Positions 1-7,790 of a stretch of DNA of 64,000 nucleotides are shown piece after piece (position 1 is the first letter of the stretch; every line of letters begins with the position of its first letter). Source of the DNA: Priestia iocasae (GTDB lineage Bacteria > Bacillota > Bacilli > Bacillales > Bacillaceae_H); NCBI RefSeq assembly GCF_016909075.1, contig NZ_JAFBFC010000008.1, positions 62,001-126,000 on the forward strand, in the 5' to 3' direction. The position numbers were made by a program, and so were the translations under genes. Below the pieces are notes generated by a model. That model made no database searches and was not told the origin of the DNA. It saw nothing but the letters and a program-made list of their open reading frames with translations.

Positions 1-164
1 TAAAAAAACTCTTTACTCTATTAACTTTTTAAGGCAAACTTGTAAAAAAGAAAGCGTTATCTTTACCAATTTATTTACTTTTATTCAAATTTTTGAAACT
101 TTTTTCTTTTTTATTCGTATATCTATGTATACAAAGATTATCTAACCATAAAGGAGAGAGACAA

Positions 165-350
165 ATGACAATTGCTCAAGTAGGAAATTTAATTGAATTT
201 AAACAGGGGTTAAAAGGGATTGTCGAAAAAGTAAACGAAAATTCGGTTATCGTTGATTTAACATACATGAGTAACTATCGTGAATTAGATCTTGAACAAC
301 GTACAGTTGTCAATCACAAGAATTACAAAATTATCGCAGAAACGGTATAG
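165..350 (+). CDS. ykvS: YkvS-family DUF2187 protein
   Basis: This 61-residue protein matches the DUF2187/YkvS family by its opening (MTIAQVGNLIEFKQG) and short beta-rich sequence, which suggests a small SH3- or KOW-like barrel. Its function is unknown. An in-frame ATG lies 24 codons upstream, but I chose the ATG at 165 because AAGGAGAGAG stands just before it and the extra residues do not resemble the family. In B. subtilis ykvS also lies near the queuosine genes (from memory). A terminator follows at 406. Confidence 0.88.
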   Translation: MTIAQVGNLIEFKQGLKGIVEKVNENSVIVDLTYMSNYRELDLEQRTVVNHKNYKIIAETV

Positions 351-405
351 CAAGTTTCTTCACCATACATGACATACATGTTTTTGAAAGCGCATTATTA
401 TTAAA

Positions 406-442
406 AGGGTTGTTCTGTTGAAAAACGGAACACTCTTTTTTT
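406..442 (+). terminator. Intrinsic terminator after ykvS
   Basis: The arms GTTCTGTT and AACGGAAC pair around a short loop with one G-U pair. A run of T follows on the plus strand, so the hairpin closes the ykvS transcript. Confidence 0.7.
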
Positions 443-535
443 ATATGATGAATGTTAATATTCTCAACGAAAAACTTGACTGCTCCTCCTCAAGTCAGCT
501 CTCTTGTCATCTACCATTTTCACTTACTCAAGCTC

Positions 536-640
536 TTATTTTTGCTTGCAAATTTCGTTTTTTTGTTGTTCGTTAATAATTCCTAATTTGTACATTAAGT
601 ACACATAATTTTGAACTTTTTTATTCCCTTGTGATTTCAC
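536..640 (-). CDS. Possible small peptide gene, 34 aa
   Basis: A GTG-initiated frame encodes a 34-residue lysine- and glutamine-rich peptide with a coding-like middle (NYVYLMYKLGIINEQQ). AAAAGGA lies nine bases before the GTG. A perfect TATAAT lies about 35 bases further upstream (676-681 on this strand), though no good -35 is visible. A weak hairpin with a T run lies downstream near 474-497. I do not recognise a family. The frame is short, so it could be chance. The combination of -10 box, ribosome site and amino-acid pattern makes it worth listing. Confidence 0.35.
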   Translation of the reverse strand: MKSQGNKKVQNYVYLMYKLGIINEQQKNEICKQK

Positions 641-797
641 CCTTCATCATCCTTTTCATTTGTTAATGTTAGTACATTATATGAGCAAATCCAAAAAAGT
701 TTCCTTGAGGAAAAATATTTCACCTTAACTTTCTCTTGAACAAAATGATGTTTGCTGTCACAATACAAACAAAAGGATAGATAAAGGAAGTTTTATC

Positions 798-1013
798 ATG
801 ATTGATACTCTCTTATTTTTAATCGGTGTAGGAACCGTCATCTTCTTTGCTTTTGGATTATTGTTTAGGAAATATAAACGTGCAAATAAAAACCAAAACA
901 CGACCGTTGATTATGTAGATGATGAACATGATCATGATGAATTCGATGATAGCTCATCCTATACAAGCTGGAGTGATGAAGCATCTGGAAATGATGACAA
1001 CAATAGCAATTAA
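798..1013 (+). CDS. Small single-pass membrane protein with acidic tail
   Basis: The 71-residue product has one membrane segment at about residues 4-23, then a short basic stretch (RKYKRANK) that should stay in the cytoplasm. The tail is rich in Asp, Glu, His and Ser (for example DDEHDHDEFDD). AAAGGAAG precedes the ATG at a suitable distance, and a strong terminator follows directly. The acidic, His-containing tail could bind metal, but nothing shows that. I do not recognise the family. The gene stands alone between ykvS and a convergent dehydrogenase gene. Confidence 0.7.
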   Translation: MIDTLLFLIGVGTVIFFAFGLLFRKYKRANKNQNTTVDYVDDEHDHDEFDDSSSYTSWSDEASGNDDNNSN

Positions 1014-1017
1014 TGAA

Positions 1018-1048
1018 AAGACCCCTTGCATATGCAAGGGGCTTTCTA
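1018..1048. terminator. Bidirectional terminator
   Basis: The 20-base perfect palindrome CCCCTTGCATATGCAAGGGG (1022-1041) has T-rich sequence on both sides. It separates the plus-strand small membrane protein gene from the convergent minus-strand dehydrogenase gene. Confidence 0.85.
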
Positions 1049-1747
1049 TTTAGACAATACTCGTTTTCCGTTCGTAAATGAGTAATAGCATTCGCCAGTA
1101 TAGATGTCGTTACTTTCATGAACATGAACGCCTGCTTTATCTTGTGTAGCGGCTTTCATCATAGATTTAGCAACGTTACAAGCTTTAATTGGCTTATACT
1201 TTCGGTATTTGCCAACAAGCAAAAATGAACAACTTTTTAACGCATATTCTCCGAACTTTTCACCAACTCGAAGCTCATTTCGCTTTCCAAGAAGTAAAGA
1301 TGGACGGAAGAAGTGAGTGGAGCGAATGTATAAGCTTGCAATGTCTTCTTCCGTTTGGCCTTTCACTTTATTATAAAAAAACGGTGAACGAAGGTCTGCA
1401 CCGATCGCAGTAATGGCTAAGAAGTTGCTCGCTTTCTTCTTTTCTGCACATTTCGCTGCTGATAATGGATATTCATAATCGACTTTCATGAATTTCGCTT
1501 TTGTTTTTGCTTTTTTCATCGTTGTACCAAGACAACAATACACATCATCAACAGCAAACTCATCTTCATATTGTGTTAAATTGGAAAAGTCGACTACAAC
1601 TTGACGCAATTTTTCATGATTTAATGGAAGCTCATTCCGTACGAGCACTGTCACATGTTGATAAAGTTTGCTTTGAAGTAATAGTTGCAAGAGTTCTTGA
1701 CCTACTAATCCACTTGCTCCTAATACCACTGCTGATCTTTGCGACAT
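1046..1747 (-). CDS. NAD(P)-binding oxidoreductase, TIP30-like
   Basis: This 233-residue protein begins with a Rossmann dinucleotide-binding loop (VVLGASGLVGQELL, about residues 6-19). It contains the CCLGTT and SNFLAITAIGAD segments typical of atypical short-chain dehydrogenases of the HTATIP2/TIP30 type, often called YraR-like in bacilli. The substrate is unknown. I chose the ATG at 1747 over an upstream in-frame ATG because AAGAAGGTGAAAG lies just before it and the glycine motif then sits near the N terminus. The gene is monocistronic and ends at a shared terminator. Confidence 0.8.
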   Translation of the reverse strand: MSQRSAVVLGASGLVGQELLQLLLQSKLYQHVTVLVRNELPLNHEKLRQVVVDFSNLTQYEDEFAVDDVYCCLGTTMKKAKTKAKFMKVDYEYPLSAAKCAEKKKASNFLAITAIGADLRSPFFYNKVKGQTEEDIASLYIRSTHFFRPSLLLGKRNELRVGEKFGEYALKSCSFLLVGKYRKYKPIKACNVAKSMMKAATQDKAGVHVHESNDIYTGECYYSFTNGKRVLSK

Positions 1748-1785
1748 TCTTTCACCTTCTTTGTTCATTATGATTACAGTCAAAG

Positions 1786-1860
1786 GGCTGCCCCTTATCC
1801 CTTCCCTCTTTCATTGAGTAGTACAATGAAAACATTCAGGTGCTGCACAACGGGACAGCC
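1786..1860 (-). terminator. Terminator-like structure after queF
   Basis: On the minus strand GGCTGTCCC pairs with GGGGCAGCC around a second hairpin (TTTTCATTG with CAATGAAAG). The following T run is short. This may be a weak terminator or a 3' stabilising structure for queF. Confidence 0.45.
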
Positions 1861-1869
1861 ACTTATTTA

Positions 1870-2367
1870 TTAACGATTATCAACTGTTTCAGGGTATAAA
1901 TCGTGATTCATTAGACGGTATTCTGCCATCTTTTCATATTTCGTACCTGGACGGCCATAGTTTACATACGGATCAATTGAAATACCACCACGTGGCGTAA
2001 ATTTCCCCCACACTTCAATATAACGTGGATCCATCGCTTCAATTAAATCATTCATAATAATGTTCATACAATCTTCATGGAAATCTCCGTGATTGCGGAA
2101 GCTGAATAAATAAAGCTTCAATGATTTACTTTCAACCATTTTCACATCTGGAATATAGCTAATATAAATCGTCGCAAAATCTGGTTGATTTGTTTTAGGA
2201 CATAAGCTTGTAAATTCTGGACAATTAAATTTCACGAAATAATCACGATTTGGATGTTTGTTATCAAACACTTCAATTACTTCCGGTGAGTACTCAAATA
2301 AGTATTTTGTTCCTTGATTACCAAGCAACGTAACACCTTCTAATTCTTCATTCTTACGACCTGACAT
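1870..2367 (-). CDS. queF: NADPH-dependent preQ0 reductase QueF
   Basis: QueF reduces 7-cyano-7-deazaguanine (preQ0) to preQ1 with NADPH, the last free-base step before insertion into tRNA as queuosine. The 165-residue product shows the catalytic cysteine segment ([14 protein letters not shown], Cys56 and Asp63) and the QueF signature [21 protein letters not shown] region. The length equals the short cytosolic QueF type. I chose the ATG at 2367 because GAGGAAATAACC precedes it. It lies 98 bases behind queE in the same direction, so it probably shares the preQ1-controlled transcript. Confidence 0.96.
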   Translation of the reverse strand: MSGRKNEELEGVTLLGNQGTKYLFEYSPEVIEVFDNKHPNRDYFVKFNCPEFTSLCPKTNQPDFATIYISYIPDVKMVESKSLKLYLFSFRNHGDFHEDCMNIIMNDLIEAMDPRYIEVWGKFTPRGGISIDPYVNYGRPGTKYEKMAEYRLMNHDLYPETVDNR

Positions 2368-2465
2368 GGTTATTTCCTCACTTTCCTCGTCTGTCATTCT
2401 AACAGCGTTTTGTTGTTTTGTGAATACATGATTTCTTATTTTGTTTGTAAATTTTTTGAAAAGGT

Positions 2466-3197
2466 TTACACTCCACGTTTATTGCCCCATACGAGTGTAT
2501 GAAGCTGAGGTAAAACTCGGGCACTATTCATGTCTTTGGATGCTACAACTTTATCAATTAGCCACTCATATTTTCGAAGCAAATGCTGAATAAGAGCTGA
2601 GTCATCAACAGTGTGTGTATCGTCATTTCCAACTTGCACATAAAAAGGAATCATTGGATAACGATTATGAATCTCTTGGGCATAAGTAAAATCCCGGTCA
2701 TCAAACACAACGACTTTTAAGCTAACATGATGTTGACGTTCACCTTGCATTAAACGCTCAATGATGGAGTCTAGCATCTCCATGTCTGTTTTCATTCCCG
2801 AGCTAGGAGGCTTAGGTGAAATGGTTAAGTCATCTATTAACAGCAGCCAATCTTGCCACTTGCTTCCTTGTGTTTCAATGGCTACTTTTATCTCGTTTTC
2901 TTTTAACAATTGAATGAACTCAACTAATGACTTTAACAGTGCTGGATTTCCTCCAGAAATCGTGACATGATTAAATGCATCGTGTCCAAGCTCTTTTAAT
3001 TCCGACCAAATTTGCTCTGCCGTTAGCTGACGAATATCGTCTTTAGCTGAGCCATCCCATGTAAAAGCAGAGTCACACCAGCTACAAGAATAATCACAGC
3101 CTGCCGTACGAACAAACATCGTTTTTTGACCGATTACCATTCCTTCTCCTTGAATGGTTGGACCGAATATTTCAAGAACTGGAATTGTTTTACCCAT
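2466..3197 (-). CDS. queE: 7-carboxy-7-deazaguanine synthase QueE
   Basis: QueE is a radical SAM enzyme that contracts 6-carboxy-5,6,7,8-tetrahydropterin to 7-carboxy-7-deazaguanine. The 243-residue protein has the 4Fe-4S ligands CDYSCSWC (Cys34, 38, 41) near the N terminus, preceded by FGPTIQGEG, which is typical of QueE. A glycine-rich SAM contact (ISGGNP) lies near residue 93. The gene overlaps the end of queD by eight bases, which points to translational coupling. Confidence 0.96.
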   Translation of the reverse strand: MGKTIPVLEIFGPTIQGEGMVIGQKTMFVRTAGCDYSCSWCDSAFTWDGSAKDDIRQLTAEQIWSELKELGHDAFNHVTISGGNPALLKSLVEFIQLLKENEIKVAIETQGSKWQDWLLLIDDLTISPKPPSSGMKTDMEMLDSIIERLMQGERQHHVSLKVVVFDDRDFTYAQEIHNRYPMIPFYVQVGNDDTHTVDDSALIQHLLRKYEWLIDKVVASKDMNSARVLPQLHTLVWGNKRGV

Positions 3198-3633
3198 TAT
3201 GCTTCACCTGCTTTGGTCGATAAACAACATAGCTTGTAGGTGTTTCACGAACAAACACTTGCATACATACGGGCTTATTTGGTAATTCATCTAAATGAGC
3301 CTGCACAATTTCATAAATTTTTCTAGCAACCACTTCCGTTGTTGGGAAATCATTATGATTTTGGTCATTAAATAAATGAGTATGATCATTTAATAGCGTA
3401 TGATCAAACTGACCAGATACGAGTTTTTTTAGCGTAGCAAAGTTAATCAAAAAACCTGATTCATCTAGCTCATTTCCTGCTACCGTTACGTTTACAAAAT
3501 ACGTATGACCATGAATGTTTTGACACTTCCCTGCGTCTTTATGTGGTACAAAATGAGCAGCGGCGAACTGCATATCTTTATTCAATTCATACTCATAGTT
3601 ATGAAAAACTTGTGGATAGATTTGTTGAAGCAT
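3190..3633 (-). CDS. queD: 6-carboxytetrahydropterin synthase QueD
   Basis: QueD converts dihydroneopterin triphosphate to 6-carboxytetrahydropterin and starts the deazapurine branch from GTP. The 147-residue protein shows the zinc histidines His27, His41 and His43 and the catalytic Cys37 in AAAHFVPHKDAGKC followed by NIHGHTY. It sits between queC (three bases apart) and queE (eight-base overlap) in one operon. Confidence 0.95.
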   Translation of the reverse strand: MLQQIYPQVFHNYEYELNKDMQFAAAHFVPHKDAGKCQNIHGHTYFVNVTVAGNELDESGFLINFATLKKLVSGQFDHTLLNDHTHLFNDQNHNDFPTTEVVARKIYEIVQAHLDELPNKPVCMQVFVRETPTSYVVYRPKQVKHNG

Positions 3634-3636
3634 TTT

Positions 3637-4296
3637 TTAACGCCCCTCTTCTTTTAGTTGTAGATAGTCGTCTAGGCCTCGTTTACGCAGCAAGCATGCC
3701 GGACACTCGCCACAGCCATCCGCAATGACACCGTTATAGCATGTTAACGTACGCTCACGAACAAATTCTAACGCACCAAGCTCATCTGCTAATCCCCATG
3801 TTTCAGCTTTATTAATCCACATAAGTGGTGTATGAATCACGAACTGATAATCCATTGATAAATTTAGCGTGACATTTAGTGACTTAATAAACACATCTCG
3901 GCAATCTGGATAGCCTGAAAAATCCGTTTCACATACACCTGTTACAAGGTGTCGAGCCCCTGCATTTTTCGCAAGCACGGCTGCAAATGAGAGAAAAAGC
4001 AAATTACGGCCATCTACAAATGTCGTTGGAAGCTCTCCATCTTCATGCTCAATATCAATCTCTTCTCTCGTTAAAGCATTCGGCGCTAACTGATTTAATA
4101 ATGACATGTCTAACACGGTATGTTTCACGCCTAGCTCATCTGCAATTTCTTTAGCCACTTCAATTTCTTTACTATGTCGCTGTCCATATTGGAACGTGAC
4201 CGTTTCTACTTCTTTAAAGTTTTTTAACGCCCAAAATAAACAGGTCGTACTATCTTGACCTCCGCTAAATACAACCACTGCTTTTTCATTTTTCAC
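3637..4296 (-). CDS. queC: preQ0 synthase QueC
   Basis: QueC uses ATP and ammonia to convert 7-carboxy-7-deazaguanine to preQ0. The 219-residue protein has the PP-loop SGGQDSTTC at residues 11-19 and a zinc site made by Cys186 and the cluster CGECPAC (Cys195, 198, 201). It starts with GTG, preceded by AAAGGAG at ten bases. It is the first gene of queC-queD-queE and lies behind a preQ1-I riboswitch leader. Confidence 0.96.
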   Translation of the reverse strand: MKNEKAVVVFSGGQDSTTCLFWALKNFKEVETVTFQYGQRHSKEIEVAKEIADELGVKHTVLDMSLLNQLAPNALTREEIDIEHEDGELPTTFVDGRNLLFLSFAAVLAKNAGARHLVTGVCETDFSGYPDCRDVFIKSLNVTLNLSMDYQFVIHTPLMWINKAETWGLADELGALEFVRERTLTCYNGVIADGCGECPACLLRKRGLDDYLQLKEEGR

Positions 4297-4369
4297 TCTA
4301 CGCCATCTCCTTTTTATTACTCAAAAGAAAAAGCATTCGTGAACCATTCTCTATCATGTGTCTACATAA

Positions 4370-4400
4370 TAAAAAGAGACTGCTTCCTATGCAATCTCCC
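4370..4400 (-). terminator. Second terminator in the queC leader
   Basis: On the minus strand GAGATTGC and GCAGTCTC pair around a loop containing ATAGGAA, and TTTTTATT follows. This is a complete terminator located after the riboswitch terminator and about 75 bases before the queC start codon. Confidence 0.65.
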
Positions 4401-4418
4401 TTTAACTAAACACCATTA

Positions 4419-4447
4419 TATATAAGCCCTTCCTATCGGCATATATA
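4419..4447 (-). promoter_or_regulatory. Extra hairpin in the queC leader
   Basis: On the minus strand TATATATGCC and GGCTTATATA pair with one mismatch around the loop GATAGGAAG. The loop shares the octamer ATAGGAAG with the next hairpin (4370-4400). No T run follows, so it is not a terminator. Its role is unknown. Confidence 0.45.
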
Positions 4448-4460
4448 AAATAAACAGACT

Positions 4461-4502
4461 AAAAAAGACCCTTGTCAGCAAGCCAATATTGACAGTGTCT
4501 CT
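4461..4502 (-). terminator. Riboswitch-associated terminator of the que operon
   Basis: On the minus strand AGACACTGTCA pairs imperfectly with TGACAAGGGTCT and TTTTTT follows. It begins about 20 bases after the preQ1 aptamer, the usual position for the expression platform. Confidence 0.75.
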
Positions 4503-4521
4503 TCTTCACTCATTTATTAAT

Positions 4522-4561
4522 GGTTATAGTTTTTTATAGAGGGAGTTCGCGAACCTCTCCC
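4522..4561 (-). ncRNA. preQ1-I riboswitch aptamer
   Basis: The minus strand carries GAGAGGTTC, a short loop, CCCTCTATAAAAAACTA, which matches the class I preQ1 aptamer (P1 stem AGAGG/CCTCT, A-rich tail and pseudoknot segment). It lies upstream of queC. From knowledge of the class, preQ1 binding favours the downstream terminator and turns the pathway off. Confidence 0.93.
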
Positions 4562-4716
4562 GCACAAGTAAAGTTGTACGGACTTCTTTCTTTAATTGTC
4601 TTTGTTTACTATAACACATAGTTTTTGTAAAGACTATACCTACTTAACAGAAGGTTTTATGTTTGTACAGAACGGTTATAGTGTAGAAGAATGAGATGAG
4701 AGGAAGATATCTATTT

Positions 4717-6042
4717 ATGAAAATAACTGGTACATTTGAGCGACTACGCTCAAACTTTTGGTATTTACCAACTTTATATGGAATTGCTGCTGTTTTATTA
4801 GCATTAGTAACGATGCAGTTTGACTACTTTATGACTAAACATGAAAAGTGGCTAACCTACATACCGAGCGTATTATTATCTGATAAAGATTTAGCTCAAA
4901 CCGTCCTTAGCTCCATTTCGACTTCATTATTAACGATTACGACGATTACCTTTTCATCCATTTTAGTGGTACTTACAACCTTTTTAGCAAACTTCTCACC
5001 AAGAACCGTACAAAACTTTATTACAGATCATAGTACACAACGCGTGCTTGGTAGCTTCATTGGCGGCTTCGTTTATTCTGTAATGCTATTATTGTTATTA
5101 CGAAAAGATGATGATCAGCAGCTATTTTTATCCCCAACTTTTGCTATTATCGTCACCATATTCTGCTTAGCCGTCTTCGTTTTCTTTGTTCACCACACAG
5201 CTTCTTGGATTCAAGTCGGAAATTTAATTTTTAATATCTCTTCTTCGACCACCAAGATTATCGATGAAGAGTACCTAAATCGAGGAACAGAACGAATAAA
5301 TGAACCGTTTGAAGAAATGAATTTAGATGACATTCGTATGGATAACTGCTTTCAAGTCACGGCTCCCGTATCTGGCTATATTGAATTTATGGATACGAAT
5401 CAATTGCTAAAAATTGCCTCGGAGCATGATGTTGTTATTAAAGTTCATAAGCGTCAGCCAGATTTCACTGATAAATACTCGCCACTTTTTACGATTTGGA
5501 ATGGAGAATCAAAAGACTTAGAAGCTTTACTTCAACAATCTGTCGTTATCGGTGAACAGAGAGCGCCTTATAAAGATGTAGAATTTGGATTGCGCAAACT
5601 TTCTGAAATTGCATTGCGCGCCATTTCACCAGGAATCAATGATCCCAATACAGCCATTAACTGCATTGAACAAATTGGGAACATTTTGGCTCGTTTAGGA
5701 AAAAAGCAGCTCCCTAATCCTTTTCATCACGATGAAGAAGGACAATTAAAGCTCATTATAAAACGACCTTCATTTTTCGACTATCTTTACTTGAGCTTTT
5801 ATCAAATTCGTCATTACGCAAAAGAAGATGTGTCCGTCAATCGATCAATCATAAAAGCACTCACCATAATTGCAGAAAGCAACGATAACGAAATTAAAGA
5901 GATTGTATGGGAGTTTAGTCATTACATTATAGAAGGAATCGACGTAGAAGCACTGTTATCGCTTGATAAACGATACATCAATGAATTAATTTCAGAGCTT
6001 GCTCATATCTGTAACAAAGAAAAGGAATGTAAGTTACTTTAA
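4717..6042 (+). CDS. DUF2254 family membrane protein
   Basis: The 441-residue protein opens with LRSNFWYLPTLYG and has about four membrane segments in the first 165 residues, as in the DUF2254 family of predicted membrane proteins of unknown function. The remaining soluble part contains the conserved ISPGINDPNTAINCIEQ region (about residues 305-325). I prefer the ATG at 4717 because GAGAGGA stands upstream, though its spacing is long. The ATG at 4696 (448 residues) cannot be excluded. The gene is divergent from the que operon and appears to stand alone. Confidence 0.85.
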   Translation: MKITGTFERLRSNFWYLPTLYGIAAVLLALVTMQFDYFMTKHEKWLTYIPSVLLSDKDLAQTVLSSISTSLLTITTITFSSILVVLTTFLANFSPRTVQNFITDHSTQRVLGSFIGGFVYSVMLLLLLRKDDDQQLFLSPTFAIIVTIFCLAVFVFFVHHTASWIQVGNLIFNISSSTTKIIDEEYLNRGTERINEPFEEMNLDDIRMDNCFQVTAPVSGYIEFMDTNQLLKIASEHDVVIKVHKRQPDFTDKYSPLFTIWNGESKDLEALLQQSVVIGEQRAPYKDVEFGLRKLSEIALRAISPGINDPNTAINCIEQIGNILARLGKKQLPNPFHHDEEGQLKLIIKRPSFFDYLYLSFYQIRHYAKEDVSVNRSIIKALTIIAESNDNEIKEIVWEFSHYIIEGIDVEALLSLDKRYINELISELAHICNKEKECKLL

Positions 6043-6145
6043 TTGAAAGCAATACTAAATTGGAAAGCAAATAAGCATCCATTTTGACTTCATAGCTTAT
6101 TTGTAAGATAATAACTCATCATGCACATGTGAAAGGAGCTTTTTC

Positions 6146-6865
6146 ATGACACAAGTATTAAAAGGCAAGGTTGCACTTATTACAGGAGCAGGTAAAGGAA
6201 TTGGTCGCTCAACGGCACTGGCTCTTGCAAAAGAAGGGGTACATATCGGGTTAATGGCGCGTACTGAAGCAGACTTACAATCTGTTGCATCAGAAGTAGA
6301 AGCGCTAGGTGTACAAGTAGCCTATGCAACGGCAGACGTTGCATCAATGGAAGAGGTAGAAACAGCGGTAGCTTCTTTAAAAGAAAAGTTAGGCTCAACA
6401 GATATCCTGATTAATAACGCGGGTATCGCAAAGTTTGGTAAGTTTTTAGAGGTAGACCCTGAGGATTGGAAAAAAATTATTGATGTAAATTTAATGGGTG
6501 TTTATTATGTAACACGCGCCGTGCTACCACAAATGATTGAAAAAAATAGTGGAGACATTATTAATATTTCATCAACGGCTGGTCAAAAAGGAGCACCTGT
6601 CACAAGTGCTTATAGCGCATCAAAGTTTGGTGTATTAGGCTTAACTGAATCTCTTGCATTAGAAGTACGCAAACATAACATTCGTGTTTCTGCGTTAACA
6701 CCAAGTACCGTTGCAACAGACTTAGCCATTGATCAAAACTTAACAGATGGTAATCCAGATAAAGTGATGCAGCCGGAAGATTTAGCTGAATTTATGGTGG
6801 CACAATTAAAATTACACCCACGTATTTTCATTAAATCCGCTGGTATGTGGTCAACAAATCCGTAA
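6146..6865 (+). CDS. Short-chain dehydrogenase/reductase, FabG-like
   Basis: The 239-residue protein is a classical SDR. It has the NADP-binding TGAGKGIG (residues 13-20), the structural NNAG motif near residue 91, and the catalytic serine (INISSTAGQ) with YSASK near residue 153. Such proteins reduce 3-oxo groups on acyl or small carbonyl substrates, but the substrate cannot be read from sequence. GAAAGGAG precedes the ATG. The gene is monocistronic and ends at a strong hairpin shared with a convergent small gene. Confidence 0.88.
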   Translation: MTQVLKGKVALITGAGKGIGRSTALALAKEGVHIGLMARTEADLQSVASEVEALGVQVAYATADVASMEEVETAVASLKEKLGSTDILINNAGIAKFGKFLEVDPEDWKKIIDVNLMGVYYVTRAVLPQMIEKNSGDIINISSTAGQKGAPVTSAYSASKFGVLGLTESLALEVRKHNIRVSALTPSTVATDLAIDQNLTDGNPDKVMQPEDLAEFMVAQLKLHPRIFIKSAGMWSTNP

Positions 6866-6887
6866 ATATGAATGAACCTTTTTAGTA

Positions 6888-6928
6888 AAGAGCCCTTGTC
6901 TATTTGGTAAATAGACAAGGGCTCTTTA
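6888..6928. terminator. Bidirectional terminator
   Basis: AGAGCCCTTGTCTATTT pairs perfectly with AAATAGACAAGGGCTCT around a four-base loop. It serves the SDR gene on the plus strand and the small convergent gene on the minus strand. Confidence 0.85.
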
Positions 6929-6958
6929 TGTGCTGTGAAATGAACACTAATCTAATAA

Positions 6959-7096
6959 TTAGTTGTTTTTTTTCACAGCAGGTGTGACTTCTTCTGCAAG
7001 CTCTTCAAATGATTTTACTTTTCCATGAGTTGGGTTTTGTGATTCTTTTCGAACTCTCCATTGTCGTTCTTGTTGACTCTTTGACTGTGTCACCAT
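6959..7096 (-). CDS. Small hydrophilic protein, 45 aa
   Basis: A 45-residue frame starts at ATG 7096 with AGAGG seven bases upstream and ends just before a strong terminator. The protein is Gln-, Lys- and Glu-rich and ends with SFEELAEEVTPAVKKNN, a pattern like many small Bacillus spore or stress proteins. No membrane segment or cysteine is present. I do not recognise the family. A 10-base inverted repeat (TGCTGTGAAA at 6931 and TTTCACAGCA at 6971) spans the 3' end of the gene. Confidence 0.62.
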   Translation of the reverse strand: MVTQSKSQQERQWRVRKESQNPTHGKVKSFEELAEEVTPAVKKNN

Positions 7097-7177
7097 TCTT
7101 CATCCTCTCAATAGTCTTTTCTTTTATTAGAGTGGCATGTCTGCTTATAATTATGCTTAGAAGAAAGGTGGAAAACG

Positions 7178-7756
7178 ATGAAATATTTGATACTGTTTTG
7201 CTTGGCTCACCTTGGGTTTTATTTAAGCTTTGGTAATGTGACTCCTTTTTGGTATACATTTCCGATTGTATACGCTGCACTCATCACTTTGTCGAGACAT
7301 TCATTCCGTATGACGCAACTTTCTCTCCTTGGATGGATGCTTAGTGTGGGCAGTGGTTTGCTGTTATATGGCTTATTTTTCATTGGTTCTTACTTATTAG
7401 CCCCTTTGGCGATTGATCCATATATCGATTCACTTTACACATCAATCGCACCAACAAAATGGTGGCAACATATCGCCCTTTTATTCATTATTATTCCTGG
7501 TGAGGAAATAGTTTGGCGAGGGTTTCTTTATAAAAAGTTAGCTTTTCTCTCTTCCCCATTTATTCGCATCGCACTCGCAACAACACTGTATACAAGTGTT
7601 CATTTATACGCACTTAATCCTCTTCTACTTCTAGCTGCTGTCGTAGGAGGAGCCGTGTGGGGGTACTTGTATGAAAAGACAAAACGTTTATCCTTTGTCA
7701 TTATCTCGCATTTGGTATTTGATTTCCTACTTCTGTATTTACTCCCTCTTAATTAA
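7178..7756 (+). CDS. CPBP family intramembrane metalloprotease
   Basis: The 192-residue polytopic membrane protein carries the CPBP (CAAX protease and bacteriocin-processing) motifs: PGEEIVWRGF with the EExxxR signature near residue 110, a histidine in TSVHLYALN near residue 140, and SHLVFDF near the C terminus. These residues form the intramembrane glutamate/histidine active site of the Rce1-type family. Substrates in bacilli are mostly unknown. AAGAAAGGTGG precedes the ATG. The gene stands alone and ends at a shared terminator. Confidence 0.85.
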   Translation: MKYLILFCLAHLGFYLSFGNVTPFWYTFPIVYAALITLSRHSFRMTQLSLLGWMLSVGSGLLLYGLFFIGSYLLAPLAIDPYIDSLYTSIAPTKWWQHIALLFIIIPGEEIVWRGFLYKKLAFLSSPFIRIALATTLYTSVHLYALNPLLLLAAVVGGAVWGYLYEKTKRLSFVIISHLVFDFLLLYLLPLN

Positions 7757-7790
7757 AAAACGGATCATCACGATGGATGATCCGTTTTTT
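7755..7790. terminator. Bidirectional terminator
   Basis: AAAAAACGGATCATC pairs with GATGATCCGTTTTTT around a short loop. It closes the plus-strand protease gene and the convergent hydrolase gene, whose last codons overlap it. Confidence 0.85.

Noticed and set aside
48-62. cre-like sequence AAGAAAGCGTTATCT before ykvS
   Set aside because: It has one mismatch to a very loose consensus and no link to carbon metabolism; chance is likely in AT-rich DNA.
865-1125. Minus-strand frame of 86 codons over the small membrane protein gene
   Set aside because: It crosses the bidirectional terminator and reads opposite a gene with a good start; composition is His/Tyr/Cys-rich and not protein-like.
4562-4680. 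Promoter for the que operon between the aptamer and the DUF2254 gene
   Set aside because: TTTACA is present on the minus strand but no -10 box lies at an acceptable distance, so no position can be given.
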